The notes below the pieces were generated by a model. That model worked only from the letters and a program-made list of their open reading frames with translations, had not been told where the DNA came from and ran no database searches. From positions 11,664,711 through 11,728,710 of the forward strand of contig NC_133910.1 of NCBI RefSeq assembly GCF_964199755.1: DNA of 64,000 nucleotides, read 5' to 3'. How positions within the stretch are numbered: position 1 is the first letter of the stretch; every line of letters begins with the position of its first letter. Both the position numbers and the translations under genes were made by a program. Below, one piece after another: positions 54,691 to 64,000 of this stretch. The DNA comes from Larus michahellis (taxonomy: Eukaryota > Chordata > Aves > Charadriiformes > Laridae).

Positions 54691-55979
54691 TTCGAACTGA
54701 CATTTGAGTGCCCAGGTTGCAGCAAACATTCAGAAGCACAAGCCACCTCGCATGGACTCTGGGCTGCGGGTGTGCTTGAACCCCCGCGTGAGAACAGATG
54801 AAGTTTTAGGAATCTCTGAACGCAGACACCGCCAACCATTTCTTTCGCTGCAGCCAGGTTTGCTAGAAATTCCGAAACTCACGGCGTGATCTGCAAGTAA
54901 GAAAAGGCCCAGAATATTAAGCAACAACTTCAAATAAATACAGCCAGCAGAAGTTAGCAAGAAATGTTAATCCTAAGCAGCTAATTAATCCATACCATCA
55001 GACTCCTGCTGCTCACGCTCTGGGCTAAGGCAGCGCAGCTGGCCGGGACAGAGAATTGCTTTTTATTTCAGAGGCAACATTTTCAGCTGATTGATGAATT
55101 ATATCAGGTTTGTCTTGGGACTGTCCAAAGATTTTTCATATCCCAGAGGAAAAAAGAAAAAGCTTCATAAAATGAAACCAAGTTTTAGGGGAAGTTATAC
55201 CTGGGTTCGGTTACGATGATTAACGGGGAAACTTCCGAAAGCCATTTACTTCAGTCCAGAATCACAGAACACCTAAACTCGCGCTGGCTGCATTCACTGC
55301 AGCCAGTGGAAGCCCAGTGTCTGCAAACTTGTGTGATCAGGACCTAAGGCAGTGACAGAAGGCAGATGGCACTCAGAAATTAAGACTAATGTAGGAGAGG
55401 TTCTTTGCCACTAGATCAGAATGGTTTTGAAAAAAATCTTCTGGCTAGGCAGAGCGCACTCTGGCAAGTGGAGTGAAGGGAGAATTTAGCAGCCCGATAG
55501 CTGGAGCCTGCTCTCGGTTACTCTTTCAATTCTTAGGCTCCCTAAAAATCAAAGGCGAGTTTGCCAATCTCAGTGCAGAGGCAAGCTATTAATAGTGACG
55601 AGAAAGAAAAGCTGGGCTTATTCCTGCATTTAAAGCCAAGATATAAACCAGTTCTAAAGGGTGAAGGGCTAACTTAATGTGCAGAAAGATTTTTTTAATT
55701 TCTCTCAAAACCACTTTAATACAAAATATTCATCCTTTCCACAGCTGAGAGCCAGGTAATTCTTTCAGTAAAGCAATATTCATAGCCTGGGACTGCCGCT
55801 CGGTCTTGGGAAGATGACTAACAGCAAATGCTATTAGGAAAATTTTAATAGCTGTCCTATGGCTCATACAGTCAAGTTCTAAAGAGAGCATCATTAGGCA
55901 CTCACTACCCCTATAGGACCCTTGATGTGAGTAAAATCTGATGAAAAAACCCCTCAAGTATGTATTTCAGGGTTAAAAG

Positions 55980-56330
55980 AAGTCAGGGAATTTAAATGGG
56001 AGAGTCACATCTTAAGGCATGCCTCTTTGCATAACCATATCCCCAACAACCTTATTAGCATTCTTTTTCCAAAGCCTCTGCTGGTAGGCAGTGACTTTTC
56101 CCAATTAAATGGCTCATTTTGCAGCCAGCAGCTACCCGTTTGGTTAATGGCACCTTTGGCCCTCATAATGCCCATTTAATGAGGACATTTTCCACCATTT
56201 AGCACTGCCAGATTTTGTCAAGCTATTAGTCACTGCAAAGCCTCTCCGAGTTTCACAATAGCATCTATGTGCAGCCAGAGCTTCCCTCGCCGCTTGTTTT
56301 AACACCAGCTCAGCAGAGGCTCACGTGCAC
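55980..56330. promoter_or_regulatory. Candidate conserved non-coding element
   Basis: Contains CCAATTAAATGGC, GTTTGGTTAATGGC, CATAATGCCCATTTAATGAG and GCTATTAGTCACTGCAAAG, a varied AT-rich sequence with repeated ATTTAAT/TTAAT cores and no low-complexity decay. It resembles a developmental enhancer. Conservation is not demonstrated. Confidence 0.3.
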
Positions 56331-57258
56331 CACGTCACCCAAGAAAGGACAGTGACACACAGCTATCTGGATATATTGATACCTGCGCGCCCCGGCGGCT
56401 CACTGCCTCGGAGGTCGAGTTCCTCCGCCACCATGCTGGCGCAGAAACACAGCAGAAACCAACTAAAAATGTCACATTGTGCTCAATTATATTTTGTCTG
56501 CTGGGTTACCAGCCAGAACACGATGCTCAGGGAAGCTAAATCTTGCCTTGGGAAAAAAGGCAAAGCATTCCGCTGCCGCACTTACTGAAAGTTAGTTTAG
56601 AAGGCCTTTAAAAGACTTCAGGCTTTAGCAATAATTTTTTGCTTGGATTACTGAAGAGGAAGGGAAATAAAAAAGTTAATCAGAAGAGCGTTCAAGATTG
56701 CTCACGAAGACTACTGCATTAGTAAAACAGAGGAAGCTGAAAACACTCCACCTAAAGTAGAGGTTTGCCAGAGAAAAAAAAGATAAAAAAAAATATTGAA
56801 TTTTAACTTCTTTATGCAATTATGCACTAGTAGCATTTAAATATTTTTTATTTGCCCATGTCGCACGAGAAGTCAGGAGGGACACGATCGTACCAACCCA
56901 AGGGCTCCTACGCAGACAGTGACTGCTTTGAGGTTTAGTATGTTTCCAAGAAATGACTAATACCCACCTTCAACATTTGAAGCAAGTTTTCCAGAGCTCA
57001 GTCCCATTCTCAAAAGTAACTGTAAGAAGAAAAAAGATCTTCAGTTTCATTACTTTGGGGGACGAGGTGGTTTGTTTGGTTGTTTTTCTCCCCGTTCTCC
57101 CCCGTCACCATGATTATAAAGCTGCATTTCAGAAGACTGATGATTGCACCTTCTGGTCAAACTTCCTTGGCACCCTTAGAAGTATGTTGTTGGCCAAGTT
57201 TTTTTATTATTGCTGGGAATAGGGTGCAATTTTCTCCACATGCTAAATCCACACCCAG

Positions 57259-57284
57259 CTATTTTTATATATATATAAAAATAG
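57259..57284. repeat. Perfect AT-rich palindrome of 26 bases
   Basis: The sequence runs from CTATTTTTATA to TATAAAAATAG around a TA core and is identical to its own reverse complement. Each arm resembles an A/T-rich MEF2-type box. It may simply be a (TA)n expansion. Confidence 0.85.
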
Positions 57285-57734
57285 AATTTAAGAATAGAGC
57301 TGTCACTTCTATTTTTCCCTGCAAAAAGAAAAAAAAAAAAGGAAGGTCCTTCCCCTGATGCAGTTAAAATTGGCCTAATTTTAACTGCTTTTCAAAGGAA
57401 ATTTGCTCCATCTTCCACCAAGTCTCTGGAGAGAGGTGTGCATGGAAACTGTCAAGCTACTCGTCTCTGAACAGTCACAAGTTTCAGGCCCAGGAAGCCC
57501 CTCCATCTCTGACCCCTAGTGATATTAACATGTCAGGAAAGCAAATCTCCAAGGACTCAGAACTATTAGAATAAAGAAACCTGGAGTTTGCCGTTCCTCC
57601 ATAACAATAAAAGATACGATATGCAAGAAACCTGAGTTGGCTTTTAACAAAACATAGAAGTTTAACTTCTAAAACGTACAACATGACAGCAAAAAAGTCA
57701 GTTGTATCTCTTATCTGTCACATAAACAAGGTGT

Positions 57735-57810
57735 TCATTAAGACAATGGCTGTCACAGTGAAGGACAGGGCTACCTTCTGTACCCTGTCCCTCCACAGCT
57801 GTCCATCCTT
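57735..57810 (-). other. Strong hairpin downstream of the snoRNA pair
   Basis: GGACAGGG (57,763-57,770) pairs with CCCTGTCC (57,783-57,790), and TAC pairs with GTA inside it, leaving a five-base loop and a one-base bulge. The flanks GGCTGTCACAGTGAA and CTCCACAGCTGTCC extend it imperfectly. It lies about 60 bases past the 3' end of the first snoRNA on the host strand. No H or ACA box fits it, so it is not called a snoRNA. Confidence 0.35.
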
Positions 57811-57868
57811 CACAATTTAAGATTAACATTAAAGGAAAAAAAAAAAACAAAACAGGAAAAACAAGAAA

Positions 57869-58003
57869 TAATTGTCAGGTTGCTCATCATTCCTGGGTGC
57901 CCACAGGTTCCAGAGCACTAGCAAAGACACAGCCTTTTCCTCTCTGCCACCTAATGACACAAACATGGCACTACAGCCACATCTGCAACACGAGCTGGGG
58001 CAC
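57869..58003 (-). ncRNA. H/ACA box snoRNA, SNORA17-like copy 1
   Basis: Read on the minus strand, a 5' segment with GTGTCATTAGGTGGCA leads to an H-box region (AGAGAGGA). A 3' hairpin follows, with GTGCTC pairing to GGGCAC and AGG-TG pairing to CA-CCT. The end is an ACA box, ACAATT, at 57,874-57,869. H/ACA RNAs guide pseudouridine formation in rRNA. It shares a near-identical core with the copy at 58,599 and sits in an SNHG7-like host locus, where SNORA17A and SNORA17B reside in mammals. The 5' end is approximate. The rRNA target was not worked out. Confidence 0.75.
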
Positions 58004-58598
58004 GGAGCTAATTAACAGCAGAGATTCCCTATTCCACGGGGGAACTTACACCCACTGCTGCTCCTCAGATCTTTGAGGAGACCTCTGCCACGTCACACGG
58101 CTTTCTCTGAAAAATAAGTGGAACATATACAGCATTTATTTTACATATTTAGACACACTTCAAAACCTGGTTATATGGTTACTGTTTCACAGACAACAGG
58201 AATCTGAAAGGGCCGGTAAGAGAGGGAAGCTAAAGAAATAAATGCATAGTGCAGGCACATTTTTACTTTCAGAGAGGAAAAGGGTCAGGGCTGCCAGCAT
58301 CCATCTTCCAGGACGTGGTCCCAGTGATGTCGCCAACGTGCCACGTGGCTTTAGACAGATCACTCCAACTCATCCTTCCGTAATACAAGTCTACGCACCA
58401 ACTGGATCCTACCGTTTTTAAGGCTAAATAATCATAAAGCCACGCACCGCCTTCCTGCTGCAAATCCACTCCAGGTCAAGCATTCCGCCTTTCTGTTTTA
58501 TTTCATAGAAATCCCGCATTTAATGCAATTAAAAAACAAAACAAAACCGGGAAGGCTTCGTTTCTCAAGAGCTTCCTGTTAACCAGACTATTTATAAA

Positions 58599-58733
58599 TA
58601 ATGTCAGGCTATCAATCACTCTGAGTGCTCACGGGTGTCAGAACAAACGAGCGTAGAACATAGCCTGTCTCTCTCTGCCACCTAATGACACAAAGATGCC
58701 ACAGCAGCCACCTTTGCAACGCCTGTGGCATGT
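58599..58733 (-). ncRNA. H/ACA box snoRNA, SNORA17-like copy 2
   Basis: On the minus strand the core GTGTCATTAGGTGGCAGAGAG is shared with copy 1, and the H-box region is AGAGAGAGACA. The 3' hairpin is clear: AGGCTAT pairs perfectly with ATAGCCT, and GCTC with GAGC higher up. It ends in the ACA box ACATTA at 58,604-58,599. It would lie in the intron after the small exon at 58,928-58,983. A TGCCACAG/CTGTGGCA stem in the 5' part is an alternative fold. The 5' end is approximate. Confidence 0.78.
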
Positions 58734-58927
58734 TGAAAAAAAAACACCCAGAAAGACGAAGAAAAGTGACAGTTACACGTATGTGTAAGAACAGGATTAT
58801 ATCACCTAGTCAGAAAGTAGTATTAAAGGTATTTGGTGCAAGTGTAGATACTAAATGTAACAGACCGCTTAAGATAACAAGATGCCTGAAACTCCCTCGC
58901 ACAGCCGTAGCGTTAGGCACCGCTTAC

Positions 58928-58983
58928 CCTGGATTTTTAAAGATGCACAATCTTTTTCACTTCACCCCTTTTCTTCCGCCAGG
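58928..58983 (-). ncRNA. Putative second exon of the SNHG7-like host gene
   Basis: On the minus strand a strong acceptor (CTTTCTTTTTTCAG, ends 58,984) opens a 56-base segment closed by a good donor (CAGG|GTAAGC). Short non-coding exons between snoRNA introns are typical of host genes. The exon is predicted from splice sites and position, not from a known sequence. Confidence 0.5.
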
Positions 58984-59099
58984 CTGAAAAAAGAAAGGCA
59001 GAAAAATTCAGTTAATCACAAGCATTTAGCTGATTCCTAATCCTAGTATATTCCTACACTTCAGTTTATAATATACCCGATCTACGCTACTACAGCACT

Positions 59100-59720
59100 G
59101 CCTGAAGCAAACCGAGCACCGGACGGGGCCCTGGGGCCCGCTCCGGACCCCACCCGTACCTCCATCACACCTTCCCCGCGCCGCACGGGGGGCTCTGCCG
59201 GTCCGCAGCCATCTCCTCACCGCATCCTTCCCGTGTTCAGCGACGGGGGAGACGAGGAGCAGCGAAACCCGCCGCCGCCATCAAGGCCCGCCCTGAAAGA
59301 GCTTCGCTGCAACATGGCGCGGGAAAGGGAGGCCGGGGCGAGCGGCCGGCGGCCGGGGCGGCACGGGCCCTGCCCAGAATGGCTCTCCTCGACCGGCACC
59401 GAGAGGACCGCAGGCGCTCGTTTCCCCCCCTCACCCCGGGACGGAGCGAGCCGCCCGCTGCCGCCCCTCATCCCGCCGAGCGACGCGACGAAAAGACAGC
59501 GCGGCTCCCGCCTTCCGCTTATAAAGGGCGGGCGGGCGGGCGGGCGGAAGCGGCGCGGGGACACTCTGCGCAGCGCCTTCGCTGCCGCGGGCTCCCCCTG
59601 CTGGCTGGGAGGGCGCAGAGCAGGGAGCGGCCGGGACACGGAACCAGGACAAGGACGGGGACGGGGGGACCGGGACCCCCCGCCCCAAGCCCTCCCGCAG
59701 AGACACAAAGCGCGTTAGGG
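59100..59720 (-). promoter_or_regulatory. CpG-island promoter with TATA box for the snoRNA host gene
   Basis: A CpG-rich island with a (GGCG)n Sp1-like run at 59,526-59,546 just upstream of the minus-strand TATA box. No gene is evident going the other way from this island. It begins only about 0.5 kb beyond the predicted end of MRPS2, which is on the same strand. Confidence 0.6.
59435..59495 (-). ncRNA. SNHG7: Putative first exon of the SNHG7-like snoRNA host gene (5'TOP start)
   Basis: On the minus strand a TATA box (TTTATAAG, 59,525-59,518) lies about 28 bases before CTTTTCG, a C-plus-pyrimidine start at about 59,495. This is the 5'TOP signature of snoRNA host and ribosomal protein genes. 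The exon would end at a donor, CCGGG|GTGAGG (59,435/59,434). SNHG7 lies next to DIPK1B on the opposite strand in mammals and hosts SNORA17A/B, which agrees. Exons beyond the second could not be placed; a more GC-rich stretch at about 58,270-58,470 is one candidate. Confidence 0.55.
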
Positions 59721-59993
59721 GCTGCGTTTCCCTTTCCTCAGACGCACCCTGCAGCCCTCCACTCCCCATGGCGGTGGCAGAGGTTGGACGCCGGGACAAA
59801 ATGGGGACCCTCCAATGCTGCGATGCAGCAGCTTGCCTTGTGTCCCCCCACCCGCCCCCGGTCTGCAATGCCCTGAGGGTCCCCAGGCTGAGAACATCCT
59901 TCATCCCCCCCTCCCGGGACCATAAACATTGCCCAGAGACTCTCCTGTACCTTCCATTTCACAAGGGAAGAAAGAAAAAGGATCACAGGGACC

Positions 59994-59999
59994 TTTATT
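59994..59999 (-). terminator. MRPS2: Polyadenylation signal for MRPS2 (distal)
   Basis: AATAAA on the minus strand about 340 bases after the MRPS2 stop. Confidence 0.55.
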
Positions 60000-60161
60000 T
60001 GTCATACCAAGAAGCGTGAAGATACAAGTGGTTTCAAGTGAGATCACAAGCTCAGGGACAAGAAGGCCACAGGAGCAAGCCACCTCCTTGCAAGAGGGAC
60101 AAACAAGGACAGCAGCTGGCTCTGCCCTGGCTCCGTCTCCCCTCGCATTGCTCCGCATAAT

Positions 60162-60167
60162 TTTATT
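60162..60167 (-). terminator. MRPS2: Polyadenylation signal for MRPS2 (proximal)
   Basis: AATAAA on the minus strand about 170 bases after the MRPS2 stop, within AAAATAAAATTATG. Either this or the signal at 59,994 could be used. Confidence 0.55.
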
Positions 60168-60336
60168 TTGAGCTGGAGACAGTTGTGACCGCCATGGGAC
60201 CTCTGCGCAGCGGCAGAGTTGCCGGGTCCTTTCCACAACCAGCCCAGTTGGGTTGGTGCAGGATCAATGCCCACGGGAGTGGAGCAGGACGCCCATCACC
60301 AGGCATCTGGGCACGGCCGAGCCTGTCCCTAGGGCT

Positions 60337-61778
60337 CTAATTGCCCTCCACGTTGCTCCGCAGCTCGTCAAAGACCTCACTCTGCCTCCTCTTGTCCTTG
60401 GCGCGGATGATGGCCATCCTGAAGAGCTTGCAGTAGAGCTCCATGGCGGTGGGGCTGTCGTCGTTCCCGGGGACAGGATAAGTGATCAAACAGGGGTTGC
60501 AGTTTGTGTCCACCACCCCCACCGTTGGGATGTTCATCTTGGCAGCATCCCGGATGGCCACATGGGGCTCAAAGACGTTGTTGAGGCTGCTGAGGAAGAT
60601 GATGAGGTCGGGCAGGCGGACACCGGACCCAAACTGGATGTGTGCGTTGGTGAGCAGGCCGCCCTGCCAGTATCGGGTGTGGGCGTACTCCCCGCACTCC
60701 CGCGCCGTGCTCTCGACCAGGTGGCAGAACTGGCGCCTGCGGCTGATGAAGAGGATGATGCCCTTGCGGTAGGCGATGTGGGCGGTGAAGTTGAGAGCCA
60801 GCTGGAGATGCTGCATCGTCTGATCCAAGTCTATGATGTCCTGGTCCAGGCGGCAGCCGAAGATGTAAGGCTCCATGAACCTGCAGGGACAGAGGGAGGG
60901 CGACACAAGGGGACGCAGGACGGGGTGCTACAGGCATCCAGCAGCCACGTTTCTGAACGTGGTGTGGCTCCACAGAAACCTTCTCACACCCCAGCTCCCA
61001 TCTGGTACCACAGGAGCTCTCTGCAGAGTCTGTCCCAGCCCGGCTCAAGGGGTGCAGGTCCCACACCCCGCTCAGGGCCCACACTGAGTGGGGTCCCTGC
61101 ACTTCTGCAGGGCAGTAACTGTGACCAGGAGGGGATGTGGGTCTGCAGAGGCAGTTCCAGCCCCAGACCGACCCAGTGCAGCCCCCAGAGGCTCACAGGG
61201 TCCGGGGAAACACTCCTGATGTCAACAAGCGACGGATCACAAAACGGGGTCACTCACCTATGCCGACATCCCTTTTTGTGCCCCAGGTGCACCCGAGCAT
61301 CGAAGAGATCTTTCAGGGAGAAGAGCTCCTTCACGTTGAAGAAGTCGGGGTGGCTGAGAGGCTCGGAGAGCAGCTTGTCATCCGCCGCTGAGAGATGGGG
61401 AAAAAAATAACAAATAAATCCATCACCGGTTCCTCTCGTGTTTGCAGGGGATGAGCCAGGACTGGAGAAAGGCCCTGCCGAGTACAGCAAGGGTCTGGCG
61501 ACAGCGGCAAGGTCACTGCTCGTCGCCTGCCCCCGGTGTCGGGGGTCCGGCTCGGGGAACCCCCCCTTTCCCCGCGGGAAGGTGCCGGTGGGCGGCAGCA
61601 CTCACCGCGGGGCCGGGCGGCCGGGGCCGGTGCCGGTGCGCTGCTGTAGAGCCGCGGGGCTGCTGCGGGGAGAGAAACACGGGGCTCGCACGGACGGGCC
61701 GGGCCGGGCCGGGCTCGGTGGGGACGGGCCGGGCTCGATGACCCGCTCACCTGCCCGCAGGAGCCGCGGCACCGCCAT
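60337..61778 (-). CDS. MRPS2: Mitochondrial small ribosomal subunit protein uS2m, complete, 4 exons
   Basis: Nuclear-coded component of the mitochondrial 28S ribosomal subunit. Exons in transcript order: 61778-61751, 61662-61606, 61387-61258, 60880-60337, joined in phase at GT/AG sites to give 252 aa (human 296). The first 29 residues are rich in Arg and Ala with no acid (MAVPRLLRA..., RPR), a mitochondrial targeting peptide. The S2 fold follows: [11 protein letters not shown] (55-65), then [23 protein letters not shown] and [26 protein letters not shown], which matches the conserved uS2 core. The shorter length comes from the N-terminal leader and the C-terminal tail. The acceptor of exon 2 is a CAGCAG tandem, so a one-residue variant is possible. 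It shares a promoter with PIERCE1. Confidence 0.95.
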
Positions 61779-61936
61779 GCTCCCCGCCCGGCCGAGCAGG
61801 AGGAGGAGGAGGAGGAGGAGGAGGAAGGTCAGGCGGCGCCTTCCGCTTCCTGCATCGGGGGGGCCGGGCCCGCTTCGATCGCTGCCCGCCCTCCGCGTCC
61901 CGTCGCCGGGCAACGCGTAGTCCCGTCCCCGCCGCC
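61779..61936. promoter_or_regulatory. Bidirectional CpG-island promoter of MRPS2 and PIERCE1
   Basis: Only 158 bases separate the two divergent start codons. The stretch is CpG-rich and contains a (GGA)n run (61,798-61,826) and CTTCCG ETS-type cores (one at 61,840-61,845). Island-like sequence spreads from about 61,540 to 62,160. Divergent pairing of a housekeeping gene with a ciliary gene is common. Confidence 0.75.
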
Positions 61937-63321
61937 ATGTCCCGCCCGGCGGCCGCGGGCAGCCCCGCTCCCCGCACCAGCGACTGGTACCGCACCAGCC
62001 CCGGGCTGCCCGGCCGTTTCCAGCAGCCAGCCTGCTTCCGCGGCTACGGGTGAGACCGGCCACCGGCCACCGGGCCCGGGCGAGCGCGGCCCCCGCCCCG
62101 CCGAGCCCCCCGGCAGCCCCGCTCCCCTCTGTGCTCTCCTCCCGCAGGCAGCCGGAGCCGCACCCCCGGTACCGGACCACCAACCAGACCTACGGCAGCA
62201 GAGCCCCCACGGTGCACGAGGTGCCGGTAGGTGGTGGGGGTGCGGGGTGACGGAGGCACCCCCGGGCTTCGGCCGGGGGTTCGGTAGATGCGTCTCCGAG
62301 TTTTGGCCTCTGCGACGCAGAATCACGGAATGGCCTGGGTTGGACGGGACCTTCCAAAGGCCACCCAGTCCCATCCACCCCCTGCCCTGGGCAGGGACAC
62401 CTCCCACCAGCCCAGGTTGCTCCAAGCCCCGTCCAACCTGGCCTTGAACCCCTCCAGGGATGGGGCAGCCACAGCTTCTCTGGGCAACCTGGGCCAGGGG
62501 CTCGCCGCCCTCACAGCAAACAATTTCTTCCCCATCTAAATCTCCCCTCTTTCAGTGTAAAACCGTTCCCCCTCACTCCCCTCCCTGCTCCAGAGTCCCT
62601 CCCCAGCTTTCCTGGAGCCCCTTTAGGGACTGGAAGGGGCTGGAAGGTCTCCCCGGAGCCTTCTCTTCTCCAGGCTGAACCCCCCCAGCTCTCCCAGCCT
62701 GTCCTCACAGCAGAGGGGCTCCAGCCCTCCCAGCATCTCCGGGGCCTCCTCTGGCCCCGCTCCAACAGCTCCGTGTCCTTCTGCTGTTGGTGCCCTAGAG
62801 CTGGAGGCAGCACTGCAGGGGGGTCTCATGGAGCGGAGCAGAGGGGCAGAATCCCCCCCTCGCCCTGCTGCCCACGCTGCTGGGGATGCAGCCCAGGCCG
62901 CAGGGGGTTTCTGGGCTGCCAGTGCACGTTGACGGCTCATGTCCAGCTTCTCCTCCACCAGCACCCCAAGTCTGTCTTGGCAGGGCTGCTCTAAATCCCT
63001 TCATCCCCCTGGCAATGAACTTCCCGAAGCACGTGAAGATGAAGTGCCCTCATCACTGCATGCAAGCTTCTGCACGTGGCAGGTGCTATTGATGTTGACA
63101 TTTAAAACATCTTCTTCCCCCCCCTTTTCTCACAGACTTCGTTCCATGTCACCTCGCACGTGTTTTCAAATACTCTGGCACAGTACGGCATGTACAGAGA
63201 TAACGGGCTGAACACCTCCCTGGAGAAGAGTCACGTCACCGGTCCAGACAACTTCATCACCGCCTATGACCACCTCAACTTCCACCCCAGCTACAACCCA
63301 AGCGGCCCGTCGCACTGTTAG
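61937..63321 (+). CDS. PIERCE1: Piercer of microtubule wall 1 (C9orf116), complete, 3 exons
   Basis: Microtubule inner protein of motile cilia and sperm flagella that threads the A-tubule wall of doublet microtubules; needed for dynein docking and left-right patterning (family knowledge). Exons: 61937-62049, 62148-62226, 63136-63321, joined in phase at GT/AG sites, giving 125 aa (human 136). The N-terminus is low complexity (Pro, Ala, Arg), followed by DWYRTSPGLPGRF, then YRTTNQTYGSRAPTVHEVP and SFHVTSHVFSNTLAQYGMYRDNGLN in the last two exons. There is no membrane or signal segment. The start ATG has a strong context (GCCGCCATGT). The last intron holds a CR1 element. No canonical AATAAA is seen before the window ends. 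Confidence 0.94.
62319..63020 (-). mobile_element. CR1 LINE 3' fragment in PIERCE1 intron 2
   Basis: Read on the plus strand it is the complement of a CR1 3' end: AGAATCACGGAATGG at the tail end, then TTGGACGGGACCTTCCAAAG, GGGCAGGGACACCTCCCACC and CTCCAACAGCTCCGTGTCC, then CTCCTCCACCAGCACCCC near the far edge. The element runs on the minus strand and is 5' truncated, the usual state of CR1 copies. CR1 is the main interspersed repeat of birds, which supports an avian source. Confidence 0.92.
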
Positions 63322-64000
63322 ATCTGCACCAGTAACGATGACAACATGAAGCAAGTTTACTGCTGGCTGCCTAGATAAAAAAAAAAATACAAAAAAACCC
63401 AAAAGCAAGCAAACAGCAGCACTGACCTTATCCAAAATCTGTTGCTAAGCCCCACCTGACAGCGTGACAGGAGGCACTGTGATGCTACACTGTAGTGGCT
63501 AAACGAGGTTAAGGGTATTTCACCGAGAATATCAATAATATTGCTTTTCAAAATGCCTTTTGAGCATACGGGAATGCTGTGGCTGCGAAAGCAAACCTGG
63601 GCAGCACACCTTCCCCTGCCACACTGCTCCACGAGGGCTTTGGGAATAACACCCAGCTCAGTATTTTTGGATATTGCTCACCCAATATTGACTCTGTGAA
63701 GATTTGCAAGGAAAGGGCAATTAGTACCGGCTGATCACTGCCTTCTGTGGCATTAGCGTTGTGTCTGCTGCAAGGTATCTGCAGTACTTAAACGATAGTG
63801 AAAATCTGTGTTGTTATCACTGAGGAGAGCAAAACTGCCTAGACCATCAGGAAAATAATTCATAGGGCACAATAACCAGCAGCAGATGAACACGTGCTTC
63901 ACACTATTAACCATCTAAGTCAGGATTTAATGAGAATTTTTCTCTTGAACACAGGAAAAGAAAATTTTCAGCTTGGTAATGCAAGACTAGCTCTTACAAC
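63322..64000 (+). other. PIERCE1 3'UTR and downstream sequence
   Basis: AT-rich non-coding sequence with an A run at 63,377-63,388. No further gene or canonical polyadenylation signal was recognised. Confidence 0.5.

Larger units (their letters stand above)
52300..57860. other. Region between DIPK1B and the snoRNA host locus; no protein gene
   Basis: The stretch turns AT-rich compared with the rest of the window. No coding exon is supported. It holds a low-complexity T-rich tract (54,640-54,690), AT-rich candidate regulatory blocks (about 55,980-56,330 and 56,580-56,960) and an AT palindrome (57,259-57,284). The right part may be downstream sequence or 3' exons of the minus-strand snoRNA host gene, whose end could not be located. 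Confidence 0.45.

Noticed and set aside
55255-55275. AGAATCACAGAA as a CR1 tail
   Set aside because: The match is only about a dozen bases and the CR1 body is missing.

Overview
The window looks like a piece of a gene-dense, GC-rich bird chromosome, probably a microchromosome. The evidence is short introns, dense CpG islands, minisatellites beside promoters, two copies of a CR1-type (avian) LINE, and gene order matching part of human 9q34.3. Every gene was rebuilt by joining exons at GT/AG sites with phases checked by hand. All five coding genes come out intact, close to the length of their human counterparts except MRPS2, which is shorter.

Layout, left to right. 1-7,430 is non-coding, presumably the NOTCH1-EGFL7 interval, with a candidate vascular promoter near 640-940. 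EGFL7 (+) runs from a CpG-island leader exon near 7,600 to a stop at 19,267, encodes 275 aa, and carries the miR-126 hairpin in an intron at 16,127-16,209. AGPAT2 (-) lies tail-to-tail with it: start 30,958, stop 22,930, six exons, 272 aa. 31,160-44,100 is intergenic; it begins and ends in minisatellites and holds several AT-rich blocks that look like conserved regulatory elements. DIPK1B/FAM69B (+) runs 44,425-51,833 in five exons, 431 aa. 52,300-57,860 has no protein gene. 57,869-59,495 (-) is an SNHG7-like snoRNA host locus with two related H/ACA snoRNAs (SNORA17-like) and a TATA plus 5'TOP start. MRPS2 (-, 60,337-61,778, 252 aa) and PIERCE1/C9orf116 (+, 61,937-63,321, 125 aa) share a bidirectional CpG-island promoter. 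The rest is the PIERCE1 3' region.

The genes are not one pathway. EGFL7 with miR-126 is an endothelial unit. AGPAT2 makes phosphatidic acid in the ER. DIPK1B is an ER/Golgi-type membrane pseudokinase-family protein. The SNHG7 locus and MRPS2 serve cytosolic and mitochondrial ribosomes respectively. PIERCE1 is a ciliary microtubule inner protein.

No wholly new system is evident. The points most worth a second look are a 151-codon reading frame that would overlap the EGFL7 start out of frame if the leader splicing is right, minisatellites beside three CpG-island promoters, the SNHG7-like 5'TOP promoter, and several AT-rich elements that may be deeply conserved.
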